A DNA stretch of 64,000 bases from Candidatus Hydrogenedentota bacterium (GTDB lineage Bacteria; Hydrogenedentota; Hydrogenedentia; Hydrogenedentales; SLHB01): positions 323,678-387,677 of the forward strand of contig JABWCD010000005.1 of assembly GCA_013359265.1 (NCBI GenBank). The letters run 5' to 3'. Shown here in pieces: positions 17,970 through 25,642 of this stretch (positions are counted from its first letter, which is position 1; the number at the start of each line of letters is the position of its first letter). Under the pieces are notes generated by a model. The model ran no database searches. It had not been told where the DNA came from and saw only the letters and a program-made list of their open reading frames with translations. The position numbers and the translations under genes were made by a program.

Positions 17970-18019
17970 GGAACCCACCTCCGTTAATGGGAAGATCGAT
18001 CACCGCTGCTTACATTTCG

Positions 18020-18048
18020 ATTCTAGCACGGCCCCTACAGGGTGTCAA
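18020..18048 (-). promoter_or_regulatory. Near-consensus sigma70 promoter for the coiled-coil membrane protein
   Basis: On the minus strand TTGACA (complement of 18043-18048), a 17-nt spacer and TAGAAT (complement of 18020-18025) form a near-perfect promoter. Transcription would begin about 18013, giving a leader of about 44 nt with the GGAGGT ribosome site before ATG 17969. Confidence 0.82.
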
Positions 18049-18197
18049 CAATACCCCACAAATTCCCCGCGCGTAAGACTACGCCACAATGCGCCTTACG
18101 TCAACACTTAAAATGGCCATCGTGAACCGTTACCTTGGGCCGGGCCCGACTGATCATCATGCGAATTCTGCGAAAGGAAAACCAACCGAAAAGCGAT

Positions 18198-18614
18198 TTA
18201 TCCCGCGACGACTCCGATAGTCAGGAGAAGGTTCGCGTAGAGGCGCTGGTCTCCAGTCACAATTTGCAGGCACGTATCAGGGCCCGAGGCCTCCTCGTAG
18301 AATTCAAAACGCCCGAATCGGGTCAGTTCCAAGCCGGGGAGCATGTGGGCGAACTCCCGAAAAATAGGGGGCTCCGGTCCGTCTTCCGGTTCCATAACGG
18401 CCGCGTCCTCGATTGGAATCGAGGAAACGAGCACCGACAACACATCGGTCACGCGCAATATCCCCGGCGCGAGGTTCAAATAGACCAGCGAGGCATTCTC
18501 GCCCAGGCGGGTGCTCGCGGGGTAGTTGCCGTCCGTGATAAGTACGCGCGCGCCGTGGCCTGCGGCGGCCAGCGCCTCGACAATGTCCGGGTGCAGTAAA
18601 CGTTGCATCAGCAT
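18198..18614 (-). CDS. RbsD/FucU-family sugar mutarotase/pyranase
   Basis: RbsD and FucU interconvert anomers or ring forms of ribose or fucose. The 138-residue product is the right length, with GHGARVLITDGNYPAS (about 19-34) carrying the family His and Asp, GILRVTDVLSVL in the middle and the C-terminal LYANLLLTIGVV, where family members have YANxxLxxG. Two ATGs (18614 and 18608) compete; AGGAG lies some 14 nt before the first, an unusually long spacing. It follows the TMTC-like gene by 33 bp in the same direction. No ribose or fucose transport genes are adjacent, so the sugar it acts on is unknown. Confidence 0.85.
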   Translation of the reverse strand: MLMQRLLHPDIVEALAAAGHGARVLITDGNYPASTRLGENASLVYLNLAPGILRVTDVLSVLVSSIPIEDAAVMEPEDGPEPPIFREFAHMLPGLELTRFGRFEFYEEASGPDTCLQIVTGDQRLYANLLLTIGVVAG

Positions 18615-18647
18615 GGGGTGCGCAAATTCTCCTGTGAGTACTTCACG

Positions 18648-20378
18648 CTACGACGGGGGCCCCGCCGGCGCGGGTCCGGTCTGCGTGGCTGCCTGGCGCG
18701 CGCGTTCCAGTTGTTCCTGTTGTTGCTTCAGCGCGGGAATGCGGCCGGCGCCTTCCTCGAACAGTTGTTGGGCTTCCGTGAGCTGGCCGACTGCTGCCAG
18801 CAACTTCACGTATTCGATGTACGCACTCGCAATGATCATCGAATTGGAGTCGTTCACGGCGACACGACGCAACGTTTCAAAGTGCGACGCGGCCTGCGCC
18901 GGAAGTTCCTTTGCAGCGAAGATTCGCCCGAGCGACAGGTGGGCTTCCAATTCGTCGTCGTAATAGCGCGCCTTGTCGCCAACTTCGCCGGTTGCTTCTT
19001 TGCGCGCTTGATACAGTTCCAGGACGCGCTCGAAATGCCGCCGCGCGCCGCTCGAGTTTTCGATCAAATCTTCGTACGTGACGCCGAGGTTGTAGTTGAC
19101 GCGAATCGAATTCGGGTTTTCCTTCAAGGTCGCAACGTAAAGCGACTCGTTGCTTCGCCAGTCGTAGTTCCGTTGCGCGGTGGCGGTAATCAGCGCGATA
19201 ACGGCGATGTAGGCCGCGGCGTACACGGGATAGCGAAGGGGAGTTGCGCCGCAGAACATCCACGCTACTTCCACCAGCGCCCATGCGAAGCCCATAAGCG
19301 GGAGGTACATCCAGTGTTCCGCCATCGGCGCATTGAGCGGAAATATCCCTGAAATGGGGAGCCAGGCGATCAGAAAAAAGCCGAGCGCAAACGCGAGCCG
19401 ATGGCGCTTGCCGGCGTGGGCCCAAACCGTGGCCAAGACAAAAACGGGTATAAGCAGCCAGCCCGCAACCGCCGTCCAACCGGGAACGCCCTCGAGCGTC
19501 CGTTCCATGTGCAGGCCGGCCGGCGCAAATATCAATTTCACATACATGGCAAAGGCCTGGCCCGCTTCCGCGATCCGTTGGGTGAGCGGGGGACTGACGC
19601 TCTCCTGCGCATCGGCGAACTTGAGCACCGTAAACCGGAGCGCCGCATACACGCCCAGCACCACACCGGCGACCGCGAGTGGGGCGAGCAACGGCCTCCT
19701 CTCCGGGGCGGCATCGTCTTTCGGCTTCGGGACTCGCCCTACTACAAGCGCCGCGAGCAGGAGGAGGAACGGAAATATTGTCGCGGACTCCTTGCACAGC
19801 AAGGCCGCCGCAAAGAGTAGTCCGGACCATATGGCGTTCTTGCCCTTTGGGAGCGAAAGGGCACACGCCAGCGCGAGGGCGACAAACGCGCCCGCCATCG
19901 GATCGGCGCGTCCGCTGATGTAAGTGACCGCTTCGGTGTGCAGCGGGTGTACAACATAGAGCAGGGAGGCAAGCAGGCGAACGGGCCGTGGCGTACCCAA
20001 AGCCGTCATCAGCGCGAAGACGCCGATGCCCGCAAGCGCGTGCCACAGGGCATTGCCAATATGGAACACGAACGGACTCAAGACTTGCTGGGTTTGCCCG
20101 GCGGCCGGAGCCGGGGCGGCGGCTCGAGCGAGAATCGATTCCGCCATGAACGACAGCGATACGAAGGGGCGATAGAAGTTGCCCTGGCCACGACCATACG
20201 CGTGCTGATCCTTCGTGAAGAGTTGCAGCACATGTGACGGCTGCTGGACGTCCTCGTGAAGCAAGATCGATGAGGCATCGTCCCACACGAACTCGTTCGG
20301 GTACGTGTTGGCGTAGGCGAGCAGCGTGACGAAGACGATGAAGGCGGCGGCCAGAATGCGGAACTGCTTTTCGGTCAT
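18648..20378 (-). CDS. TMTC-like multipass membrane protein with C-terminal TPR region
   Basis: A 576-residue protein with about ten membrane helices followed by a soluble helical domain from about residue 420 (TPR-like: NPNSIRVNYNLGVTYEDL and LEAHLSLGRIFAA). The N-terminal NEFVWDDASSIL has the acidic pair of GT-C-fold glycosyltransferases in the first extracytoplasmic loop, HTEAVTYISGRADPM and EHWMYLPLMGFAW match the TMTC/O-mannosyltransferase-like family. Such proteins are presumed to transfer a sugar from a polyprenyl donor, and many bacterial members are uncharacterised. ATG 20378 overlaps the upstream lipoprotein stop (ATGA). Coupling to two lipoproteins suggests that these might be its partners; inference. 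Confidence 0.83.
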   Translation of the reverse strand: MTEKQFRILAAAFIVFVTLLAYANTYPNEFVWDDASSILLHEDVQQPSHVLQLFTKDQHAYGRGQGNFYRPFVSLSFMAESILARAAAPAPAAGQTQQVLSPFVFHIGNALWHALAGIGVFALMTALGTPRPVRLLASLLYVVHPLHTEAVTYISGRADPMAGAFVALALACALSLPKGKNAIWSGLLFAAALLCKESATIFPFLLLLAALVVGRVPKPKDDAAPERRPLLAPLAVAGVVLGVYAALRFTVLKFADAQESVSPPLTQRIAEAGQAFAMYVKLIFAPAGLHMERTLEGVPGWTAVAGWLLIPVFVLATVWAHAGKRHRLAFALGFFLIAWLPISGIFPLNAPMAEHWMYLPLMGFAWALVEVAWMFCGATPLRYPVYAAAYIAVIALITATAQRNYDWRSNESLYVATLKENPNSIRVNYNLGVTYEDLIENSSGARRHFERVLELYQARKEATGEVGDKARYYDDELEAHLSLGRIFAAKELPAQAASHFETLRRVAVNDSNSMIIASAYIEYVKLLAAVGQLTEAQQLFEEGAGRIPALKQQQEQLERARQAATQTGPAPAGPPS

Positions 20379-21061
20379 TGTTTTTGCAGCCAGGATTTGC
20401 TGAACACTTTGAACCGGTCCCGTGTCTTTAAGTACTCGAACAAAATGCCGCTCTTGTTTCCGATCATCTCGACGAACCGCAAACCGAAAAACTCCTCGCC
20501 CTCGCGGACCTGCAGGTGGTGCGTCTGACCGTCCTCGGGGGTATACACTTCAATAAACGCGTAGATGGTGCGTACGGGGGCGTCCCGCGGCTCGTACCAT
20601 CCATTTATCGTTGCGACAGGCCGGTTCTTGACGGTCTCCCCCCACTTTTCGTAACGGACGACGCGCGAGTTTTCAGGATCGAAGAACCGAATCAGCGTGC
20701 ACAGATAGAGCGCCAGGACGCCGTTCTGTTTGTCGCGAACGACACGCAACTTGTTTTCGAGCGTATCGATCACGCCGCCGATCGCCTCTTTGTAGGCAGG
20801 CTCCGCTGCGTATTTACTTTTGCGCTCGGCCAATTGTGTCTGTACCTGCGCGGCAAGCTCTTCCGGCACGCGCGTGTCCGCGGTGGAATCGTCGACGATA
20901 TCGAATATTGGCTGAAGCACGCTCTCGAACTGCCGGCGGATGTCCGCGGCCGAAGGCGGGCGTTCGCCGGGAGGCGTTGGTTTGGGGGGCGGCTCGGATT
21001 CGCATCCGAGAAGGAGCGCCGCAACGACACACGGCACCAGCGCGCACCTTGTCCAATGCAT
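20375..21061 (-). CDS. Lipoprotein with C-terminal GspC/PilP-like module (paralogue of the next upstream gene)
   Basis: A 228-residue lipoprotein. From ATG 21061 the signal MHWTRCALVPCVVAALLLGC ends at Cys20; a GGAAG sequence sits 8 nt before this ATG, better than for the in-frame ATG at 21067. A Pro-rich linker (PPPKPTPPGERPP) precedes a helical region and a C-terminal beta module: VREGEEFFGLRFVEMIGN then IxFEYLKTRDRFKV. That form, a VREGxxFxG strand and a V/IxxIxxxxxxLxY strand, recalls the HR/PilP domain of secretion and pilus lipoproteins, though no other such genes are nearby. It overlaps the TMTC-like gene by 4 bp. Confidence 0.75.
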   Translation of the reverse strand: MHWTRCALVPCVVAALLLGCESEPPPKPTPPGERPPSAADIRRQFESVLQPIFDIVDDSTADTRVPEELAAQVQTQLAERKSKYAAEPAYKEAIGGVIDTLENKLRVVRDKQNGVLALYLCTLIRFFDPENSRVVRYEKWGETVKNRPVATINGWYEPRDAPVRTIYAFIEVYTPEDGQTHHLQVREGEEFFGLRFVEMIGNKSGILFEYLKTRDRFKVFSKSWLQKQ

Positions 21062-21118
21062 GCGCATCACTTCCGTATACCTGTTATCGGCATCCCGGGA
21101 CCCGGCGATCCGGCGCCG

Positions 21119-21751
21119 CTATTGCTGCGCCACACCTTTCACGGTAAAGCTCTGTTCGGTTTTCAGATATTTGAGCTGCGCGCCTTCCTTGTCGCCGAGA
21201 ATCTTCTCGAGAATCAACCCGTGAAATTCCTCGCCTTCGCGGACCTTCGCGTCGGTCGTGACGCCGGTTTCGGGTAGATACACATCGAAGAACACGGTCG
21301 GCGTGCCTTCGATTTGGAAGATACCTTTCATCGTCACCTGGGGCTTATTCTTTTCGGCGATCGCGCGCTCACGGTAACGGACAACACGAACGTTGCCGGG
21401 GTCCATCGCATCGACCCCTTCACACACGTTCAACACTTCCTGCCAGCGCTCGCCGTCATACGCCGCTTTCAACGCGTCTTTCACCTCGGTTTCCACGAGC
21501 GAGCGCGCCGCTTCGCCATTGACTTCCGTCCGGAGCTTTCCCAACTCCGATGTCAACGACGACTTTAGCAGCGCTCCGCTTTCGGGTGCGCCGTTAATGA
21601 GCGGGCGCACGGCGCTCATGACCTGGCCGTGCAGTTGCTGCGCCGTCTTGGGAGGCGGAGGCGGCGGCGTAGGTGGGGGAGGAGGCTCCCTCTCACACGA
21701 AGAAAGAAAGACCAACCCGATCCAGCACAATGCAAGCAACGCGCGTTTCAT
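21119..21751 (-). CDS. Lipoprotein with C-terminal GspC/PilP-like module
   Basis: A 210-residue lipoprotein, clearly paralogous to the next downstream gene. From ATG 21751 (with AAGGA 8 nt before it) the product starts MKRALLALCWIGLVFLSSC, a lipobox LSSC with Cys19, followed by a run of prolines (about 23-34). Shared with its neighbour: the VRVVRYRE/VRYEK segment in the middle and VREGEEFHGLILEKILGDK with LKYLKTEQSFTV at the end. The upstream in-frame start at 21790 is rejected because it would place 13 polar residues before the signal. First gene of a likely four-gene operon (through RbsD at 18198). Confidence 0.78.
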   Translation of the reverse strand: MKRALLALCWIGLVFLSSCEREPPPPPTPPPPPPKTAQQLHGQVMSAVRPLINGAPESGALLKSSLTSELGKLRTEVNGEAARSLVETEVKDALKAAYDGERWQEVLNVCEGVDAMDPGNVRVVRYRERAIAEKNKPQVTMKGIFQIEGTPTVFFDVYLPETGVTTDAKVREGEEFHGLILEKILGDKEGAQLKYLKTEQSFTVKGVAQQ

Positions 21752-21822
21752 CGATGAAGTCCTTATGGGATTCGGCACCCCCCGGCGCATGTTCCGCGCC
21801 GGGCCTGTCTAGCGACAATCAA

Positions 21823-21852
21823 AGTATACGCAGCACACGCTATCACACACAA
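21823..21852 (-). promoter_or_regulatory. Candidate promoter for the lipoprotein/TMTC/RbsD operon
   Basis: On the minus strand TTGTGT (complement of 21847-21852), an 18-nt spacer and TATACT (complement of 21823-21828) precede ATG 21751 with a leader of about 65 nt. The -10 is good; the -35 is partial. Confidence 0.5.
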
Positions 21853-21868
21853 CTGTTTTGTTGACAAC

Positions 21869-21898
21869 TTGCCGATCCGGCGAACTTCCGACTATGAT
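21869..21898 (+). promoter_or_regulatory. Candidate promoter for the response regulator gene
   Basis: TTGCCG (21869-21874), an 18-nt spacer and TATGAT (21893-21898) lie about 75 bp before ATG 21973. A consensus TTGACA also occurs at 21861-21866, but 26 nt from this -10. It is divergent from the promoter at 21823-21852, so the 220-bp gap between the two units holds both. Confidence 0.5.
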
Positions 21899-21972
21899 AT
21901 AGGTGTGGGCGCGCAATGCGGCCGCGGGTTGGGCCGGTGGCGGACCCGACACCAATATCGTTTGGGGGTTTG

Positions 21973-22905
21973 ATGAGCAAAATTCTCCTTGTGGACGACG
22001 ATGCTGATCTGGCGGAGCTGATAAAGACCAAACTCAGCGCCGAGGGCCACGAAGTCCATACCATTCACACCGGGGACGGGGCCTTCGAGAAGGCCAAAGA
22101 CGTGCGCCCGGACTTGGCGATTCTCGATATCATGCTGCCGGGTGTCACGGGGTACCAAATTTGCCGAAGGCTCCGCAAGGACCCCGAACTGTATCGAATT
22201 GGTATCCTCATCCTCACCGCGCTCGGCGAGGAACCCGAGGTCATGCACGGCCTCGAGCAGGGTGCGGACGATTTTCTGGCCAAGCCGTTCAAGCTGGACC
22301 ATTTAACCGAGAAGCTCGGCGCGCTCACGACGCTGCAGGAATCCATATCCAAACACAATCCGCTGACCAACCTTCCGGGTACTGAGGCCATCAAACGCGA
22401 GATCAACCACCGGCTCGCGCGCGGAATGGCGATCGCCTGTTGCTATATCGACATCGTCGGGTTCAAGGCGTACTGCGCGGCTTACGGGCAGCAGGGCCAG
22501 AAGCGCGCCCTCGAATTCACGTCCCAACTGCTGACCAAACTCTCGCATAACATTGGGTTATACGAAAGCTTCATCGCGCACTTGGGGGGCGAACATTTTG
22601 TGGTGTTGGTGAATTTGGAGGATTACGAACGGTTCTGCAGTTCGTTGATGCAGATGTTTGACCAGAGCATCACCCAGATTTATTCGCCCCAGGAAGTCCA
22701 GCGCGGCTACATCGTCGCGACCGACAAGCACAACCGTGAAGTGAAGTATCCGCTTATGGCCTTGTCGATCGGCGTGGCCCATACGCAATACCGACACTAC
22801 AAAAGCGCAAAGAAGCTGTTCGAGGTACTGGCCCAGACGCGGCAGATGGCCCAGCCCAAGGGCAAAAGTTCCGTCTTCGTCGACCGCCGTCAGACGGATC
22901 GCTAG
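21973..22905 (+). CDS. Response regulator with degenerate GGDEF-like output domain
   Basis: A 310-residue two-domain protein. The receiver domain (1-120) is complete: acidic pocket DDD at 8-10, phosphoacceptor Asp52 in LDIMLPG, and Lys104 in AKPF. From about 128 (HNPLTNLPGTEAI) to 300 there is a diguanylate-cyclase-fold domain. Its active site motif is GGEHF (205-209) where GG(D/E)EF is required, and the metal/nucleotide segment (YIDIVGFKAYCAAYGQQ) has lost the usual DxDxFK...ND residues. It is therefore likely a catalytically dead domain that may bind nucleotides or proteins. ATG 21973 starts at the receiver beta strand; no histidine kinase gene is adjacent. The PilZ gene converges 15 bp downstream. 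Confidence 0.9.
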   Translation: MSKILLVDDDADLAELIKTKLSAEGHEVHTIHTGDGAFEKAKDVRPDLAILDIMLPGVTGYQICRRLRKDPELYRIGILILTALGEEPEVMHGLEQGADDFLAKPFKLDHLTEKLGALTTLQESISKHNPLTNLPGTEAIKREINHRLARGMAIACCYIDIVGFKAYCAAYGQQGQKRALEFTSQLLTKLSHNIGLYESFIAHLGGEHFVVLVNLEDYERFCSSLMQMFDQSITQIYSPQEVQRGYIVATDKHNREVKYPLMALSIGVAHTQYRHYKSAKKLFEVLAQTRQMAQPKGKSSVFVDRRQTDR

Positions 22906-22920
22906 TCCGGAGCGGCGCTT

Positions 22921-23610
22921 TTAGCGGCCCTGCGTTAACCAGGCCCGTTCAACAGCGGCGAGTATTTCTTTCAGCGCGGATTCTTCCTTGACGGAATCGA
23001 GAGCGTTGGGCGCTTCGACGAACATCAATCCGTATTTTCCGGGGCGTGTGTGCCGCACTTCCGCGAGATAGTTCGCGATTTGTTCGTCGAGCTGCAACTG
23101 GACCTTTAGCGCCGACTTGACGTCGAGTCGCGGATCGGCTTTCACCGGAAACTCGATCAACATGCCGCCGACGCTGATGTCGACCAGTTGCGGCTCGTAG
23201 ACGGCGTACCCCTGGTCTTCCATTCGCACCTGGACCCTGCCGGGGTCAATCAGGGGTACACGGAAGAAGCGGCGCATGTCCGGCTGAATCACAAACGGCG
23301 GAAGGGTCATCGTAAGATAGCCCGTGCTCGTGGAAGGAACGAATCCCGTTACCGATCCAACAAAGACGTGTAACGTGCCTTCCAGCAGATACGACACGAC
23401 CGCGGGCGCCAGGTCTTTGAACACCGCGCCGGCCTGCCCGCGGACCTCGAAGCGCACCGCGTTATCCTGAAGCAGCGAGAACGCGGCCTTCACGGAAGTT
23501 TCGGTTTCCGGTTGCGCCACGATGGCCGGCAGGTGGCGTGCACAGCATTCCTTCAATTCAACGATGACTTCAGCGCGCACAATTTTCGATTCGCTTGCCC
23601 CGAGATTCAT
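22921..23610 (-). CDS. PilZ-domain protein with N-terminal YcgR-like domain
   Basis: A 229-residue protein with a beta-rich N-terminal domain (about 35-108) and a PilZ domain from 110. The c-di-GMP binding motifs are intact: RRFFR at 113-117 (RxxxR) and DISVGG at 144-149 (DxSxxG). The two-domain form resembles the YcgR flagellar brake or glycan-regulating PilZ proteins. ATG 23610 is favoured over the long open frame starting at 23859, since a ggagcgggg stretch lies upstream and the longer version adds about 80 non-conserved residues overlapping the divergent promoter. It is next to a degenerate GGDEF regulator, suggesting a shared c-di-GMP link; inference. Confidence 0.87.
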   Translation of the reverse strand: MNLGASESKIVRAEVIVELKECCARHLPAIVAQPETETSVKAAFSLLQDNAVRFEVRGQAGAVFKDLAPAVVSYLLEGTLHVFVGSVTGFVPSTSTGYLTMTLPPFVIQPDMRRFFRVPLIDPGRVQVRMEDQGYAVYEPQLVDISVGGMLIEFPVKADPRLDVKSALKVQLQLDEQIANYLAEVRHTRPGKYGLMFVEAPNALDSVKEESALKEILAAVERAWLTQGR

Positions 23611-23782
23611 GGATTGACCCCGCTCCATAGCAGTAACGCGGCCCCACCGCGCCCCTGCGTCCAAGCCTAGCCAAAAAACGCATGAAGGATATGCGGCTTT
23701 CCATTTCAATTCAATGTTATTGACCCCGCAATTGCGTACAGCCCGAGGGCGAACGCGCTCCGCCGAATTGCGGGGTTGGCCA

Positions 23783-23811
23783 TTGCGATTACGAAGCAGT
23801 GCGAGTATAGT
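23783..23811 (+). promoter_or_regulatory. Promoter placing transcription start next to the MEMO-like ATG
   Basis: TTGCGA (23783-23788), a 17-nt spacer and TATAGT (23806-23811). With the usual 6-7 nt to the start site, transcription begins at about 23818, only about 3 nt before ATG 23821. No ribosome binding site fits between, which suggests a leaderless mRNA. Confidence 0.6.
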
Positions 23812-23820
23812 CGTCGCACC

Positions 23821-25053
23821 ATGCCGCTCCCGCCATTGCGCTTCCTCGACGCCGCTCACATCGAACTCGATGGCGCGCCCGCCGTCGTCTTGCGCGATAT
23901 CGAGGGTTTCGTCGAGGACCCGCTTGTACTAACCCCGCTTGCGTTCTTCATCGCCGCGCACCTGAATGGGGAGAACGAAATCTCGGACATTCAATACCTA
24001 TTCAGTAACGCATCCGGTGGGCGGATCATTCGGGGCGAAGACATCGAACGCGTCGTCGAGACCTTGGACGAGCACGGGTTCCTGCTCACGGAAAAGTATC
24101 TTGGGCTTCGAAACAGCCTCATCGAATCGTTTCAAAACGCGCCCGCGCGGGCGGCCTATCTTGCGGGCAAATCGTATCCCGGCGATGGAGCGGAATTGCG
24201 CGCGTACCTCGACGCAATGTATTCGCGCGAAGGCGCTCCCGGCATATTGCCCGGTTCGGGCCCGGCGTCCGGCGATCACCTGCCGTGCCTGATTGTCCCG
24301 CATATCGATTTCGAGCGCGGCGGGCATTCGTATGCACACGGTTATTTGCGCATGGCCGAGTCGGAAAAACCAGACACCGTATTCGTGTTTGGCGTGGCGC
24401 ACGCGGGCGCGCCGACGCCGTTCGCCATGACGCGCAAACATTTCGAAACGCCGCTCGGAACGGTCGAATCTGACCTGGACCTTGTCGATCAGATTGCGGC
24501 GCAATGCGATTGGGACCCCTACGAAGCGGAGATTGTGCATCGCACAGAGCATTCGATCGAGTTCCAGGCGGTGATGCTTGCGCATCTCTACGGGAGCGGC
24601 GTGAAGATTGTCCCCGTACTCTGCGGGCCTTTTATGTCCGAGGAGGGGCTTGCGACTGGCACGCTCGCGCGCGAGGTGGACGAGTACCTTCGCGTGTGCC
24701 GTGAGGTCGCGTGCCGGTCGGGGCGGCGCGTTACTATTATCGCAGGCGCGGACCTTGCGCACGTGGGCAAGAGGTTCGGCGATCCCTTCGATATCGACGA
24801 CGCCGTGCTCGCCGATGTGCGCAAGCGCGACAATGAGGACATCGCCCACCTGGTCGCGCCCAATCCGGAATCCTGGTACGCGTCGGTCACGAAGGACGAG
24901 AACGCGCGCAGGGTCTGCGGGCTCAATTGCATCTATGCGGCGTTGAAGTGTGTGGATGGCGATGTGTCTACCGGAAAACTACTTCACTACGACTACGCGC
25001 ACGATCCCGCCGGCGGTATCGTCTCGTTCGCAAACGTCGCTTTCACGCGATAA
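23821..25053 (+). CDS. MEMO1-family (AmmeMemoRadiSam system protein B) with N-terminal extension
   Basis: A 410-residue protein whose C-terminal part (about 115-410) is a MEMO/AmmeMemoRadiSam-B domain: CLIVPHIDFERGGHSYAHGY (the PHAGYxxSG-like block, 157-175), VFVFGVAHAG, TEHSIEFQAVMLAHL, and IIAGADLAHVG. His residues that bind metal in MEMO dioxygenase-like proteins are conserved. The first 105 residues are an added, winged-helix-like region (EDIERVVETLDEHGFLL) not present in typical MEMO. The AMMECR1 and radical SAM partners of the usual three-gene set are not here. ATG 23821 follows directly after the promoter at 23783-23811. The start at 23776 in the same frame would lie upstream of the predicted transcription start. 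Confidence 0.85.
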   Translation: MPLPPLRFLDAAHIELDGAPAVVLRDIEGFVEDPLVLTPLAFFIAAHLNGENEISDIQYLFSNASGGRIIRGEDIERVVETLDEHGFLLTEKYLGLRNSLIESFQNAPARAAYLAGKSYPGDGAELRAYLDAMYSREGAPGILPGSGPASGDHLPCLIVPHIDFERGGHSYAHGYLRMAESEKPDTVFVFGVAHAGAPTPFAMTRKHFETPLGTVESDLDLVDQIAAQCDWDPYEAEIVHRTEHSIEFQAVMLAHLYGSGVKIVPVLCGPFMSEEGLATGTLAREVDEYLRVCREVACRSGRRVTIIAGADLAHVGKRFGDPFDIDDAVLADVRKRDNEDIAHLVAPNPESWYASVTKDENARRVCGLNCIYAALKCVDGDVSTGKLLHYDYAHDPAGGIVSFANVAFTR

Positions 25054-25059
25054 CCCGTG

Positions 25060-25088
25060 TTGAATCCTCTGAATCGGCCTTACATACT
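25060..25088 (+). promoter_or_regulatory. Candidate promoter for the PAS protein
   Basis: TTGAAT (25060-25065), a 17-nt spacer and CATACT (25083-25088) lie in the 88-bp gap after the MEMO-like gene, about 50 bp before ATG 25142. Either this promoter or read-through could express the PAS gene. Confidence 0.4.
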
Positions 25089-25141
25089 GGGTATGGGGGT
25101 GGGAGCGTCGTTACGCTCGCGAAGACGAGCCGGAGCGGTCC

Positions 25142-25627
25142 ATGCCGGGAGAACCAAACCCAAATACGATTCCGACACATTCGGAAGTTGCGGAGTTGCG
25201 CGCACGAGTCGCCGAACTCGAGGCGCGCATACAGGTGCTCGAACGCAAGGAGCAGGTGTTGCACGCGACGCTGAATTCCGCCGATGACGGAATTCTCGCG
25301 GTCGGCGAGTGCGGACAGGTCATCTTCGCCAACCGCCGATTCGAGAAGATGTGGCATATCCCGCCCGATTTGATGGAAGCCGCCGACGATAACGAACTGC
25401 TCAGTTTTGTGCTCGATCAATTGGAGCAGCCCGACGACTTCATCGCGAAGGTGCGTGAACTGTACAAGTCGTTCCGGACATCGACGGATACGCTTCGGTT
25501 TCGCGACGGCCGTATCTTCGTCCGGACTTCGCAACCACTCGTCGTAAACGACGCGCTATGCGGACGCGTCTGGACCTTCCGCGACGAAACACCCGCTGAT
25601 GCCATAAAGCATGGCGCACATGCCTGA
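25142..25627 (+). CDS. Stand-alone PAS-domain protein with N-terminal coiled coil
   Basis: A 161-residue soluble protein. A short heptad-like region (about 15-40, VAELRARVAELEARIQVLERKE) is followed by one PAS domain (about 42-150: LHATLNSADDGILAVGECGQVIFANRRFEKMW is the PAS core entry, and LCGRVWTFRDET the last strand). There is no kinase, cyclase or DNA-binding domain, so it probably works as a sensor in trans. In proximity are a response regulator with receiver domain (21973) and a PilZ protein, but no direct coupling. It ends 15 bp from the converging amidase gene. Confidence 0.8.
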   Translation: MPGEPNPNTIPTHSEVAELRARVAELEARIQVLERKEQVLHATLNSADDGILAVGECGQVIFANRRFEKMWHIPPDLMEAADDNELLSFVLDQLEQPDDFIAKVRELYKSFRTSTDTLRFRDGRIFVRTSQPLVVNDALCGRVWTFRDETPADAIKHGAHA

Positions 25628-25642
25628 CAGGCCTACGCCTAT

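Noticed and set aside
21861-21898. Consensus TTGACA at 21861 as the -35 of TATGAT at 21893
   Set aside because: Spacing is 26 nt, too long; TTGCCG at 21869 gives 18 nt.
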